A stretch of DNA of 63,018 bases from a virus: positions 1 to 63,018 of the IMG/VR virus record IMGVR_UViG_3300007541_000022; one strand, written 5' to 3'. Of this stretch, positions 35,698-43,664 are shown piece after piece; the stretch's first letter is position 1, and every line of letters begins with the position of its first letter. The notes beneath the pieces were generated by a model. That model saw only the letters and a program-made list of their open reading frames with translations. It was not told the DNA's origin and did not search any database. The position numbers were made by a program, and so were the translations under genes.

Positions 35698-36438
35698 ATG
35701 AAATCATATCTTTATAAAACAGAAGAGGGTGCAACTAACGCGGCAAAAGAGTTAGGGTGTAAAGGTTTTCATAAACACAAAAGAAATACTTTCATGCCTT
35801 GCGAATCCCACAAACAGTTTTTAGAAAAAACTAAGCCAAAAAAATCTGAAGGTGAACTTGATGAACTTATTGATTTTGATGGCACTATGTTAAACTCTAA
35901 AGTGCCAATTTTAGACCCACATGTTACCGCTAGAGGCGATGAAACTATGGATAAAACCGTAGCAATGACACGAATAACACAAGACCCTCTTATGAGAGGA
36001 TATAGAGTTTACTATGGAGAGTCAGTAGTTAGAGAAGAGGATATGGCAGACGCATTTGGGTTTGAGGAGACTAAATTTATGGATGCGGAAGAAACTATAG
36101 ATTACTTTATGAAAGAACTTGGGTTTGAAGAAGATGAGGCTGAGGGTAGAGCAGATGAAATGGGTAAAGATGAAGATTTAGATAATAGCTCACCATATAA
36201 GAAAAATAAAAATTTTGTTATGAAGGGTCGTCTAACTGAAAAAGGTAAACCGTTAAGTAAAGAAGAAATATTAAAGATGGCCGAAGATTCATTAGTCACT
36301 AAAAGCGATGAAAAAGATTTAAAATTAAAAAAATCTATTTCACCTATATTAAGTAGAAATATTAAAGCGATTAAAAAATTAGCAGTTATGGATGGTATTT
36401 CTGTTAATGAATTAATTAAAATGTTAAAAAATGAATAA
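35698..36438 (+). CDS. Hypothetical protein with N-terminal Cys/His segment
   Basis: From ATG 35698 the protein is 246 aa. The N-terminus (residues 1-40) is EEGATNAAKELGCKGFHKHK followed by MPCESHKQF. This Cys-His-rich motif is common at the start of unknown phage proteins and may bind metal. The middle is acidic (E/D-rich around 100-160) and the end is a helical, basic region resembling a helix-turn-helix (KKLAVMDGISVNELIKML). It overlaps the next gene by 8 nt and heads a five-gene rightward unit of unknown small proteins. No enzyme motif seen. Confidence 0.65.
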   Translation: MKSYLYKTEEGATNAAKELGCKGFHKHKRNTFMPCESHKQFLEKTKPKKSEGELDELIDFDGTMLNSKVPILDPHVTARGDETMDKTVAMTRITQDPLMRGYRVYYGESVVREEDMADAFGFEETKFMDAEETIDYFMKELGFEEDEAEGRADEMGKDEDLDNSSPYKKNKNFVMKGRLTEKGKPLSKEEILKMAEDSLVTKSDEKDLKLKKSISPILSRNIKAIKKLAVMDGISVNELIKMLKNE

Positions 36439-36895
36439 AGACCTTTATAATAAAAAAGTAAAGTTACCTGATTCTTTAAAAGACCACCTCTCTAAAAGTT
36501 TTGAGATGGTTGAAGCGGATAGTAATATAGAAGGTTATAATAGAAACAAAGAATTAAGGGAAAGCGGTATCATGACTTACCAACAACTTAAAAGAGTTAA
36601 GAATTGGTTCGACCAATATAATGGTAACAAAGAAGATGCTCCTTTTATACTTAATGGTGGAGATAGAATGCAAAAATGGTGTGACCACGTTCTTGACCAT
36701 TGGAGAAACAGATTAGAAACAAGTAAGAAAGCCAAATCTGAAGGTGGTATGGATAATCAATATATTCAAAACCACACTAAAGATGGAATAGTTGTTAATC
36801 CAAATGACAAACACGAAAAAGGGATTAATAAATATGATACTGCAGTGACAGAACAAATTAAACAAATAAACTCATTAATGAAAACATTATTATAA
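36431..36895 (+). CDS. Hypothetical protein
   Basis: The 154-aa helical protein is not recognised. It is notably rich in Asn, Lys and Asp, with a conserved-looking stretch MTYQQLKRVKNWFDQY (about 48-63), then LNGGDRMQKWCDHVLDHWRN. It overlaps the preceding gene by 8 nt and the following one by 1 nt, so it is part of one translationally coupled set. Its neighbours suggest a virion or packaging role, but nothing in the sequence proves it. Confidence 0.65.
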   Translation: MNKDLYNKKVKLPDSLKDHLSKSFEMVEADSNIEGYNRNKELRESGIMTYQQLKRVKNWFDQYNGNKEDAPFILNGGDRMQKWCDHVLDHWRNRLETSKKAKSEGGMDNQYIQNHTKDGIVVNPNDKHEKGINKYDTAVTEQIKQINSLMKTLL

Positions 36896-37188
36896 TGGCA
36901 ACACAAAACGACAAATTACAATTTGACCAGCCAGCAAATAAATTATCAGAAATTGCTGAGGTTGAAAGAGGTAAATTATTTCCTAAAAATGATTTTTCAC
37001 CTAAATCTGAATCTTATTCACCACAACATCCTGACGCATTAGCGGATGGAGATAATATAGGTAGGGGTACTGCTAACTTCTTGGATGTATATAACGAAAA
37101 CGCAGGAACTTCAACTGATATTCAAGAAAGAGTCAGTGAAATTAAAATTAATAAATTTAATTCAAACAAGACATATCCTAATTTCTAA
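36895..37188 (+). CDS. Small hypothetical protein
   Basis: The 97-aa polar protein is not recognised. It has few hydrophobic residues and many Asn, Asp and Ser, with a low-complexity look (QPANKLSEIAEVERGK, SESYSPQHPDALADG). It probably is largely unstructured or a small structural linker. It is joined to both neighbours by 1-nt overlaps. Confidence 0.6.
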   Translation: MATQNDKLQFDQPANKLSEIAEVERGKLFPKNDFSPKSESYSPQHPDALADGDNIGRGTANFLDVYNENAGTSTDIQERVSEIKINKFNSNKTYPNF

Positions 37189-37577
37189 TGGAACTTTTAA
37201 AGACATTCAAAGGACTTCTTAATGAGGTGGCGTCTCTTAATGATATTCAAAAATCAATAAGAGATAAGAATGTCACGATTATATATTACGATGGTGATAA
37301 CCCTGGTGGTACGGGGTTAAGAACCATCGAGCCTGTATGTATTGGGTATAGTAAAAGGGGTAATCTAGTTTTAAGGGCGTGGGACCGTGATGGTGCATCT
37401 CATACTGCAACAATAGGTGAAAAACCTCTACCTGGTTGGAGAATGTTCAGGGTTGATAAAATCTTTACTTATAAACCAACTATTGATAAGTTTACTGAGA
37501 TGAGACCAGGTTATAACCCTAATGGTGATAAAAGTATGACAAGTGTTATACTAAACGCAAAATTTAACAACGAATAA
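37188..37577 (+). CDS. WYL-like domain protein
   Basis: The 129-aa protein has an N-terminal helix (MELLKTFKGLLNEVASL), then a beta domain: VTIIYYDGDNPGGTGLRTIEP, VCIGYSKRGNLVLRAWDRDG, and GWRMFRVDKIFTYKPT. The RTIEP, the central strand with LVLRAW, and the FRVDKI end match WYL-type ligand-binding domains, which sense nucleotides or nucleic acids in bacterial regulators and defence proteins. Here it stands alone without a helix-turn-helix. It begins one nt into the preceding stop. A phage structural role is equally possible because similar domains recur among head proteins. Confidence 0.6.
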   Translation: MELLKTFKGLLNEVASLNDIQKSIRDKNVTIIYYDGDNPGGTGLRTIEPVCIGYSKRGNLVLRAWDRDGASHTATIGEKPLPGWRMFRVDKIFTYKPTIDKFTEMRPGYNPNGDKSMTSVILNAKFNNE

Positions 37578-37578
37578 T

Positions 37579-38154
37579 ATGAGTGATTTAATGCAAAAAT
37601 TGGCGGTATCTAAAAAAATAATGGATAAACACAGAGAAACCCCAAGAGGACAAGTATCAGGTAACTTACCTATTAACGAAAATATTAACGGAATTTATAA
37701 TATTCCTAATGAAGTATTACAAGAATCATCACAACCGCCTGTCAGACAGACAATTCAAGTTAATCAACCTGTCAGTAATGATGCAATTAAAAACTCAAAA
37801 TTACCTGAGGAGATAAAAAGATTAATGATTGAAAACCCTATCGCACAACCACAAATGGGTGGTCCTGTTTTGTCTGATGAAATTATAGAAGGTGCCTCAA
37901 GATTAATGGGACGTAGTAATACCACAACACCCCAACAACAACCTAAAGAACAAACCGTACTTGAAAATGTAGACCTAAAACAAATGATTAGGGATGTTGT
38001 TCGTGATACGGTAAGAGATGTAGTAAAAGAAGAATTACAAAACGCAGGTCTTTTAAGTGAATCGTCTCAAAATACAAACGAAACCCTTTCTCTTAGGGTT
38101 GGTAAACATATATTTGAAGGAAAAGTATTGAAAATTAAAAAGGTTAAACAGTAA
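37579..38154 (+). CDS. Hypothetical protein, possibly head-assembly related
   Basis: The 191-aa protein begins MQKLAVSKKIMDKHRE (about residues 5-20), continues with a Pro/Gln-rich disordered middle (55-130) and a helix KQMIRDVVRDTVRDVVKEEL (about 134-153). It ends in a short beta tail (SLRVGKHIFEGKVLKIKK). Proteins with this N-terminal pattern are frequent among unknown genes of related phages. The layout (helix, disorder, helix) is reminiscent of scaffold or core proteins. It is the last gene of the five-gene unit, and the 54-nt gap after it precedes the first glycosyltransferase. Confidence 0.6.
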   Translation: MSDLMQKLAVSKKIMDKHRETPRGQVSGNLPINENINGIYNIPNEVLQESSQPPVRQTIQVNQPVSNDAIKNSKLPEEIKRLMIENPIAQPQMGGPVLSDEIIEGASRLMGRSNTTTPQQQPKEQTVLENVDLKQMIRDVVRDTVRDVVKEELQNAGLLSESSQNTNETLSLRVGKHIFEGKVLKIKKVKQ

Positions 38155-38208
38155 TATACCTTTTCTTATTACTTAACTTTTCTTATACTTTGTCTAAAAG
38201 TAAAATAT

Positions 38209-39414
38209 ATGACAAAGATAAGAGTTTTAGTTTTGCCCTCAGATAGAACGGGCGTAGGGAAATTCCGTTCAGTGGAACCCCACATCTTCTTACAAAATAA
38301 GTATCCCGAAGATTTTCACGTAGATATAGATTATGAACCAAAAGTTGACGATGACAACTATTGGAAGAATTATGATATTGTCCATTTTCATAGAACAATC
38401 ACTAAGGACTATGTAAGTACACCTAAACTTATAGAAAAGTTAAAAGGATGGGGAATTGTAACCATTGCCGATATCGATGACTATTGGTTACCAACAATTG
38501 AACACCCCGCACATGCGATGATTACCGCGAATAAGTTACATACGAAAATTATGGACAATCTACGGGCAGCTCAGTATGTGACAACAACTACAAATATTTT
38601 TGCACAAGAGATTAAAAAATTGAATAAAAATGTTTTTGTTCTACCAAACGCTATTAACCCTAACGAACCTCAATTTAAAGAGGAAACAAAACCATCAGAT
38701 AAATTAAGATTTGGGTGGTTAGGTGGTTCATCACATCTACATGATTTAAAACTATTGGATGGAGCATTCACAAGAAATAGTGATATAATAGACCAATTTG
38801 ATTTATATTTGTGTGGATTTGACATTAGAGGTACCGTAACCGAAATAGACCAAAGAACTGGTCAACAAAAACAAAGACCAATTAAACCTGAAGAAACTGT
38901 ATGGGCTCGTTATGAAGAAATTTTTACAAACAATTATAAATTTGTTGATGAGGATTATAAGAAATATTTGATGACCTACAAACAGGAACCATATAATAAT
39001 GAAAATTTTTACCATAGAGTATGGACACAACCTGTTACATCATACGCTAAAAACTACTCCAAATTTGATGTTTCATTAGCACCAATTAAAAATCATATTT
39101 TTAATCGAATGAAATCTCAGTTAAAAGTTATCGAGGCAGGTTTTTATAAAAAAGCGTTAATCGCTTCTGAAGTAGGACCATATACAATTGATTTGAAACA
39201 CGCATTACAAAATGGTAACTTTACCGATGGAAATGCACTTTTAGTTAAAGAACATAGAAATCACGGGGATTGGGCTAAACATATAAAAAAATTGGTCAAA
39301 AACCCTTCAATGGTGCAAGACTTAGGTGAGAGATTATACGAAACAGTTAAAGATACATACGACTTAAATAACGTTACAGATACTAGAGCACAAATTTATA
39401 AATCCTTAATATAA
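38209..39414 (+). CDS. GT-B type glycosyltransferase
   Basis: The 401-aa protein has an N-terminal Rossmann-like start (RVLVLPSDRTGVGKFRSVEP), TIADIDDYWLP, then ATTTNIFAQEI-like strands and FGWLGGSSHLHDL (about 165). Its C-terminal nucleotide-sugar domain has FNRMKSQLKVIEAGFYKKALI (about 300-320). This is the GT4/GT1 layout with the usual E-x7-E-like helix. The acceptor and sugar are not evident. It opens the 13-kb glycan module; the upstream 54 nt have a weak TATACTTTG element but no strong promoter. The following exonuclease gene starts inside its stop codon. Confidence 0.82.
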   Translation: MTKIRVLVLPSDRTGVGKFRSVEPHIFLQNKYPEDFHVDIDYEPKVDDDNYWKNYDIVHFHRTITKDYVSTPKLIEKLKGWGIVTIADIDDYWLPTIEHPAHAMITANKLHTKIMDNLRAAQYVTTTTNIFAQEIKKLNKNVFVLPNAINPNEPQFKEETKPSDKLRFGWLGGSSHLHDLKLLDGAFTRNSDIIDQFDLYLCGFDIRGTVTEIDQRTGQQKQRPIKPEETVWARYEEIFTNNYKFVDEDYKKYLMTYKQEPYNNENFYHRVWTQPVTSYAKNYSKFDVSLAPIKNHIFNRMKSQLKVIEAGFYKKALIASEVGPYTIDLKHALQNGNFTDGNALLVKEHRNHGDWAKHIKKLVKNPSMVQDLGERLYETVKDTYDLNNVTDTRAQIYKSLI

Positions 39415-40115
39415 TGATTAATTTACCGTTAACTAAACTTTTATTTTTTGATTTGGAAACTGTTGGTATTGAAAAAGACTTACCAACACTTAAAAAGAAT
39501 CGTCCTGAACTTGCAAGATTATTTGAAAGTTACTTGGATTGGTTTGTTAAAAAATACCCTGACCAAGAAGGAAAAACTCCAGAAGAGATTTTTGTAAACA
39601 AAGCGGCATTAGTTGCTGAATTTTCAAAAATCATAGTAGCATCTTTTTCGTTTATAACACCAAAAGGAGATGTTCATACACAAACTTTTGCTGAAGATGA
39701 TGAGAGAGTTTTACTAACACAAGTCAGAGATTTATTAAATAAAGTTGAGAAATTAGATTTTTACCTTTGTGGGCATAACATCAAATTTTTCGACATTCCT
39801 ACATTAGGTAAAAGATTTTTAACTAATGGTATTTTACCACCTAAAATATTACCAACATATGAAACTAAACCATGGGAAATTAAAGCTTTAGATACTAAAG
39901 AAGTGTGGCAGTTTGGTAATAATTTTGGAATATCCTCATTGGATTTAATGTGTGTTTCGATGGGGATTGATAGCCCTAAAACTGGTGAAGTTTCAGGTAA
40001 TTTAGTACACGACACATATTGGAACGCAAATGGGTTAACACCAATTGCTGATTACTGCGAAAAAGACGTAAATGTATTAGTAGAACTAATTAAAAAATTA
40101 TATAATTTAAGTTAA
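39414..40115 (+). CDS. DEDD 3'-5' exonuclease (DnaQ/PolB-type)
   Basis: The 233-aa protein has the exonuclease motifs FFDLETVGIE (about residues 11-20, Asp13 and Glu15), LCGHNIKFFDIPTLG (about 118-132) and YCEKDVNVLVELI (about 215-227). This is the DEDDy arrangement of the predicted PolB-like exonuclease family. It could process 3' ends during repair or replication, independently of the polymerase's own exonuclease domain. It begins in the stop of the glycosyltransferase gene and is followed 3 nt later by dUTPase, so a small nucleotide-metabolism pair is embedded in the glycan cluster. Confidence 0.82.
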   Translation: MINLPLTKLLFFDLETVGIEKDLPTLKKNRPELARLFESYLDWFVKKYPDQEGKTPEEIFVNKAALVAEFSKIIVASFSFITPKGDVHTQTFAEDDERVLLTQVRDLLNKVEKLDFYLCGHNIKFFDIPTLGKRFLTNGILPPKILPTYETKPWEIKALDTKEVWQFGNNFGISSLDLMCVSMGIDSPKTGEVSGNLVHDTYWNANGLTPIADYCEKDVNVLVELIKKLYNLS

Positions 40116-40118
40116 AAA

Positions 40119-40718
40119 ATGTTTGGTAAATTAAATGAACTAAGAGACAGTATGTCTCAATTAAGTGAACTACAAGAAAAATTAAGTGGGATGGATATGT
40201 CTGACCCACAATCAATGATGAATTCATTAGGTATTGATTATGAAGCATTAGAAAAGAGCTTCAATGAACAATACCATCAACCTGCAGAAATTGAGTATGT
40301 TTTAAAATCAATTAATCCTGAACCTATGTATCACTACGATAGTGATTCAGGTTTTGATTTGAGGTCAAACGAAAAAGTTACTTTAGAACCTTTTGAAAGA
40401 AAGTTAGTACCAACAGGATTATATATTAACGTACCTGCAAGATGTGAAGTACAAGTTAGACCTAAAAGTGGATTGGCACTTAAAAAAGGACTTACAGTTC
40501 TTAATACACCTGGTACTGTTGATGAAGGTTATACTGGTGAAATAAAAGTAATCCTAATTAATTTAAGTCAAGAAACTCAGATTATTGAGGTAGGGGACAA
40601 GATTGCACAGGCAGTAATATGTCCCGTAGTTCAAGGTAGAGATGTTGTCTTAAAAAGAGTTTTAGAAATTAAAGATAAAGACCGTAACGAAAACGGATTC
40701 GGTTCAACAGGAAATTAA
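40119..40718 (+). CDS. dut: dUTPase with helical N-terminal extension
   Basis: The enzyme converts dUTP to dUMP and pyrophosphate, which keeps uracil out of DNA and feeds dTMP synthesis. All five motifs are present: 1 SGFDLRS (77-83), 2 RPKSGLA (114-120), 3 NTPGTVDEGYTGEI (129-142, catalytic Asp135), 4 GDKIAQA (159-165), 5 NGFGSTG (192-198). Phage and bacterial dUTPases are usually about 150 aa. Here residues 1-55 form an extra helical part (MFGKLNELRDSMSQLSELQE) that resembles the start of YbaB/EbfC nucleoid-associated proteins. It may serve in oligomerisation or targeting. Confidence 0.95.
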   Translation: MFGKLNELRDSMSQLSELQEKLSGMDMSDPQSMMNSLGIDYEALEKSFNEQYHQPAEIEYVLKSINPEPMYHYDSDSGFDLRSNEKVTLEPFERKLVPTGLYINVPARCEVQVRPKSGLALKKGLTVLNTPGTVDEGYTGEIKVILINLSQETQIIEVGDKIAQAVICPVVQGRDVVLKRVLEIKDKDRNENGFGSTGN

Positions 40719-40719
40719 T

Positions 40720-42012
40720 ATGATTACAATAGGATATAGTACAAAAAAGATAGACCCTAACTTTAGGGATTATATTGAAAAGTCTTGTGGTTTACATAAT
40801 GTTGAGGTTATACCTTTTGAAAACCCTGGTACTCACTCATTAACAGAAGCATATAATATTTTATTAGAAAAGGCTTCTAATGATATTGTCGTACTATGTC
40901 ATGATGACATTTATTTTGAAAAGAATAATTGGGGTAATAAAATATTAAAACATTTTAAAAGAAATCCTGATTACGGTATTTTAGGTGTTGCAGGTTCTAA
41001 ATACATGCCAAGAACTGGTATGTGGTGGGAAGTTCAAACAGAAATGATTGGGATTGTTAACCACGAACACGAAGGTAAAAAGTGGACATCAAAGTATAGT
41101 GAAGATATCGGTAATAAGATAAATGATACTATAATTGTTGATGGTCTGTTTATGGTCGTTAATAAACCAAATATTAAAAAGAATTTTAATACTGAGGTAA
41201 AAGGATTTCATTTTTATGATGTTGATTTTTGTTTTAGAAACTTTTTAGAAAATGTTAAAATTGGAGTTTTCTTTGATGTTAGAATCACACACAAGTCTAT
41301 CGGTATGACTAATGAACAATGGGAAAAGAACAGACAGCAATTTGCTGAAACGTATAAAGAAAATCTACCCATTTTATTACCAACAACATTTACCAAGAAA
41401 GAACCTAAAAAGGGTGAACCATTAGTGACTATTTCATTACCAATATATAATCAAGCAAAAAGATTAAATCTAACAATAGAATCAATATTCAAACAAGATT
41501 ACACAAATTTTGAAATAATCATAATTAATGATAATTCAACTGATGAATATTGTTTAATGAAGTTATCAACATTAAAAGACCATCAAAATATAAAGGTTCT
41601 TAATAAAAAAAATGAAGATTCTTTTAAATCACGTATATTATCAATAAATGAAGGTAATGGTGAATTTATATTATCATTAGATGAAGGAGATATGGTACTA
41701 CCAGGATATATTAAGAGTGGGGTCTCAATAATAAAAAATAACCCTAAAATAAGTCCTGTATATTGTGATATTATTCATGTAGGTAAAAAACAAGGTCTTG
41801 AACAAAAACAAAATTGGTCAATTAATTCAATTAATGATGAAACTCTTATCATTAATAATTCAATATTTTCTAAAGAATCCTATGAAAAATCAATGAAAAA
41901 TGATGGTTTATTAGATAAAAATAATGAAAGTATTATTTATAAAAATATGAGTAATATCGGATTATTAGGTAAAAGAATACCTAAAGGATTAATGGTAAAA
42001 TTTAATTATTAA
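40720..42012 (+). CDS. Two-domain GT-A glycosyltransferase
   Basis: The 430-aa protein contains two GT2-like domains. The first (about residues 1-220) has LLEKASNDIVVLCHDDIYFE (metal-binding HDD) and FHFYDVDFCFR. The second (about 225-430) has VTISLPIYNQAKRLNLTIES, IIIINDNSTDE and ILSLDEGDMVLPGY. The second domain's DEGD takes the place of DxD. Such bifunctional enzymes add one or two sugars in sequence. It is followed 1 nt later by the GT29-like gene. Function in synthesis of a surface or virion glycan is inferred. Confidence 0.85.
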   Translation: MITIGYSTKKIDPNFRDYIEKSCGLHNVEVIPFENPGTHSLTEAYNILLEKASNDIVVLCHDDIYFEKNNWGNKILKHFKRNPDYGILGVAGSKYMPRTGMWWEVQTEMIGIVNHEHEGKKWTSKYSEDIGNKINDTIIVDGLFMVVNKPNIKKNFNTEVKGFHFYDVDFCFRNFLENVKIGVFFDVRITHKSIGMTNEQWEKNRQQFAETYKENLPILLPTTFTKKEPKKGEPLVTISLPIYNQAKRLNLTIESIFKQDYTNFEIIIINDNSTDEYCLMKLSTLKDHQNIKVLNKKNEDSFKSRILSINEGNGEFILSLDEGDMVLPGYIKSGVSIIKNNPKISPVYCDIIHVGKKQGLEQKQNWSINSINDETLIINNSIFSKESYEKSMKNDGLLDKNNESIIYKNMSNIGLLGKRIPKGLMVKFNY

Positions 42013-42013
42013 T

Positions 42014-42715
42014 ATGAAATTATATTCTACAATAAATGAATATATACAAAAAGAAAATAAGTCATATTTGAAGTATAAAGTAATCGACTCAAATATTACC
42101 TTATTTGAAGGTACTAAAGATGAATGTTTAAAATATATTGACTCAAAAGTTAATAAAGATACTAAGAAAGTTATAATTGTTGGTCCTTCACCTCACCTCA
42201 TTAATTTAAATTTAGGAGAAAAAATAGATAGTTATGATGTTGTTGTTAGAATGAATAACTCATACACAATAAGTAACCATAAAGACTTTGGTAGTAGGAC
42301 TGATTATTTATTTTTAAATCAAATGTGGGTTAGAAATAATAAATCATTAATACCCGATTTAAAAAGAAAATTCAAAGAAAATTTAATAATAAAACAAGAA
42401 AATTTAAATTCAAAGGCACCAAAAGGGTATAACTTAAATACTAATTGGAGTTCTAATATGGGGGTATTGACCATTTTACATTTAATTAATGAAGGTTATA
42501 AAAATATATCTTTAACAGGTTTTTCTTTTTATCAAAATCATCCATTTTATGTTGATGAGCATTTCCATAACCAAAAAGGTATGGTTTTAAAAGGAGAGAG
42601 TCACCCACAAAAAAAAACAATTAAAGAAATTAATGAATTTATTAAATTAAATCATATCCATTTAATGGATGATACCAAATATTGGTTTGATTTAACTAAA
42701 GAAAAATATCTATAA
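42014..42715 (+). CDS. GT29-like sialyltransferase
   Basis: The 233-aa protein carries the L-type sialylmotif: KVIIVGPSPHL (about residues 52-61), IDSYDVVVRMNNSYTI (71-86) and DFGSRTDYLFLNQ (91-103). The S-type motif follows: WSSNMGVLTILHLINEGYKN (145-164) and SLTGFSFYQNH. These are the hallmarks of family GT29 sialyltransferases, which transfer Neu5Ac from CMP-Neu5Ac to glycans. It stands beside a sulfotransferase and is 1-3 kb from NeuB and a CMP-sugar synthetase, so donor and transferase are encoded together. The sugar may be another nonulosonate rather than Neu5Ac. The N-terminal 50 residues are helical and unassigned. Confidence 0.72.
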   Translation: MKLYSTINEYIQKENKSYLKYKVIDSNITLFEGTKDECLKYIDSKVNKDTKKVIIVGPSPHLINLNLGEKIDSYDVVVRMNNSYTISNHKDFGSRTDYLFLNQMWVRNNKSLIPDLKRKFKENLIIKQENLNSKAPKGYNLNTNWSSNMGVLTILHLINEGYKNISLTGFSFYQNHPFYVDEHFHNQKGMVLKGESHPQKKTIKEINEFIKLNHIHLMDDTKYWFDLTKEKYL

Positions 42716-42716
42716 T

Positions 42717-43367
42717 ATGGCTATTTTGAGACCCAACCACCCAATGTTCTTAAGTGATGGACCAATTTTTATACATATTGGTAAATGTGGAGGTAGCACT
42801 TTAAGAACCGTTATTAAACACAAATATGAAATTCATTTACAAAGAGTAAAATTTTCTAATGATGACAAATATTTTATATCACTCAGAAACCCTATTGACC
42901 GTTTTATTTCCGCCTTTTACTATAGAAAAAATGAATTCTTATCTGGTCGTGGGGGTAAATATATCTTAAATGAAAGTAAAATTTTTAATTCAGTAGACAA
43001 TGTTTATGATTTTACCGAAAACTTATTTGATTATAATATAGAAAATGTTAATGGTGTTGCCCATATCGGCGAGTCAATTTCATATTACTTATCACCAATC
43101 ATTACTAAATTAAATAAAAAAAATGTGACTAATATTTTTACGACACATTTTTTAGATGAAGAATTGAAAAAGGTTGTCCCTGACTATAAAAGAAAGGTAT
43201 TAAAAGATAACTCAAAAAATAAACCAAATAAAAAACTTAGTGAATTATCAATTAAAAATTTAAATAAGTTTTTAGAAAAAGATTTTAAAATAATTGATGA
43301 GCTATATAAAAAGGATTTATTAACTGATAAACAATATGAAATTTTGAGTAAGAAAGACGGTTGGTAA
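42717..43367 (+). CDS. PAPS-dependent carbohydrate sulfotransferase
   Basis: The 216-aa protein has the two PAPS-binding signatures: the 5' phosphosulfate loop IFIHIGKCGGSTLRT (17-31) and the 3' phosphate element FISLRNPIDRFISAFYY (53-69). These are typical of sulfotransferase family 2-like enzymes that act on sugars. It would transfer sulfate to a hydroxyl of a glycan, with PAPS from the host. It is short but keeps the core. It lies directly after the GT29-like gene (1-nt gap) and converges with the HAD gene (3-nt gap). Confidence 0.82.
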   Translation: MAILRPNHPMFLSDGPIFIHIGKCGGSTLRTVIKHKYEIHLQRVKFSNDDKYFISLRNPIDRFISAFYYRKNEFLSGRGGKYILNESKIFNSVDNVYDFTENLFDYNIENVNGVAHIGESISYYLSPIITKLNKKNVTNIFTTHFLDEELKKVVPDYKRKVLKDNSKNKPNKKLSELSIKNLNKFLEKDFKIIDELYKKDLLTDKQYEILSKKDGW

Positions 43368-43370
43368 AAG

Positions 43371-43664
43371 TTAAAAAAATACAGTATCACTAATACCCTT
43401 ATCATCAATATAAACATCAGCATATTTCTTTATACCGACTCTTAACTCATCATATGAAACCCCCCATGAATCTAATTGATTTTTAGTTAAATCAAACCAA
43501 TTAATTCCGGTGACACTACCTCTGGCAGTGTCGATAATAATACGGTTACCTTCTGAATGTAATTTATTTACCCTGTCTATTCTATCTTGTATTGGTGTTG
43601 AATTTTTGTAATCACCATCCACTGTTATACACAAAGTATTGTCTAAATCAAAACAGTATATCAT
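43371..43664 (-). CDS. Small HAD-like phosphatase of glycan clusters
   Basis: The 97-aa protein has the minimal HAD fold: FDLDNTLC (residues 5-12, Asp nucleophile and acid), IIIDTARG (42-49) and a C-terminal YADVYIDDKG. Such single-domain phosphatases, often annotated as capsule biosynthesis phosphatases, are common in sugar-nucleotide loci and resemble KdsC-type enzymes. Here it overlaps the 3' end of neuB by 4 nt, so it may dephosphorylate the NeuB product or another sugar phosphate. It lacks a cap domain. It runs convergent with the sulfotransferase gene. Confidence 0.78.
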   Translation of the reverse strand: MIYCFDLDNTLCITVDGDYKNSTPIQDRIDRVNKLHSEGNRIIIDTARGSVTGINWFDLTKNQLDSWGVSYDELRVGIKKYADVYIDDKGISDTVFF

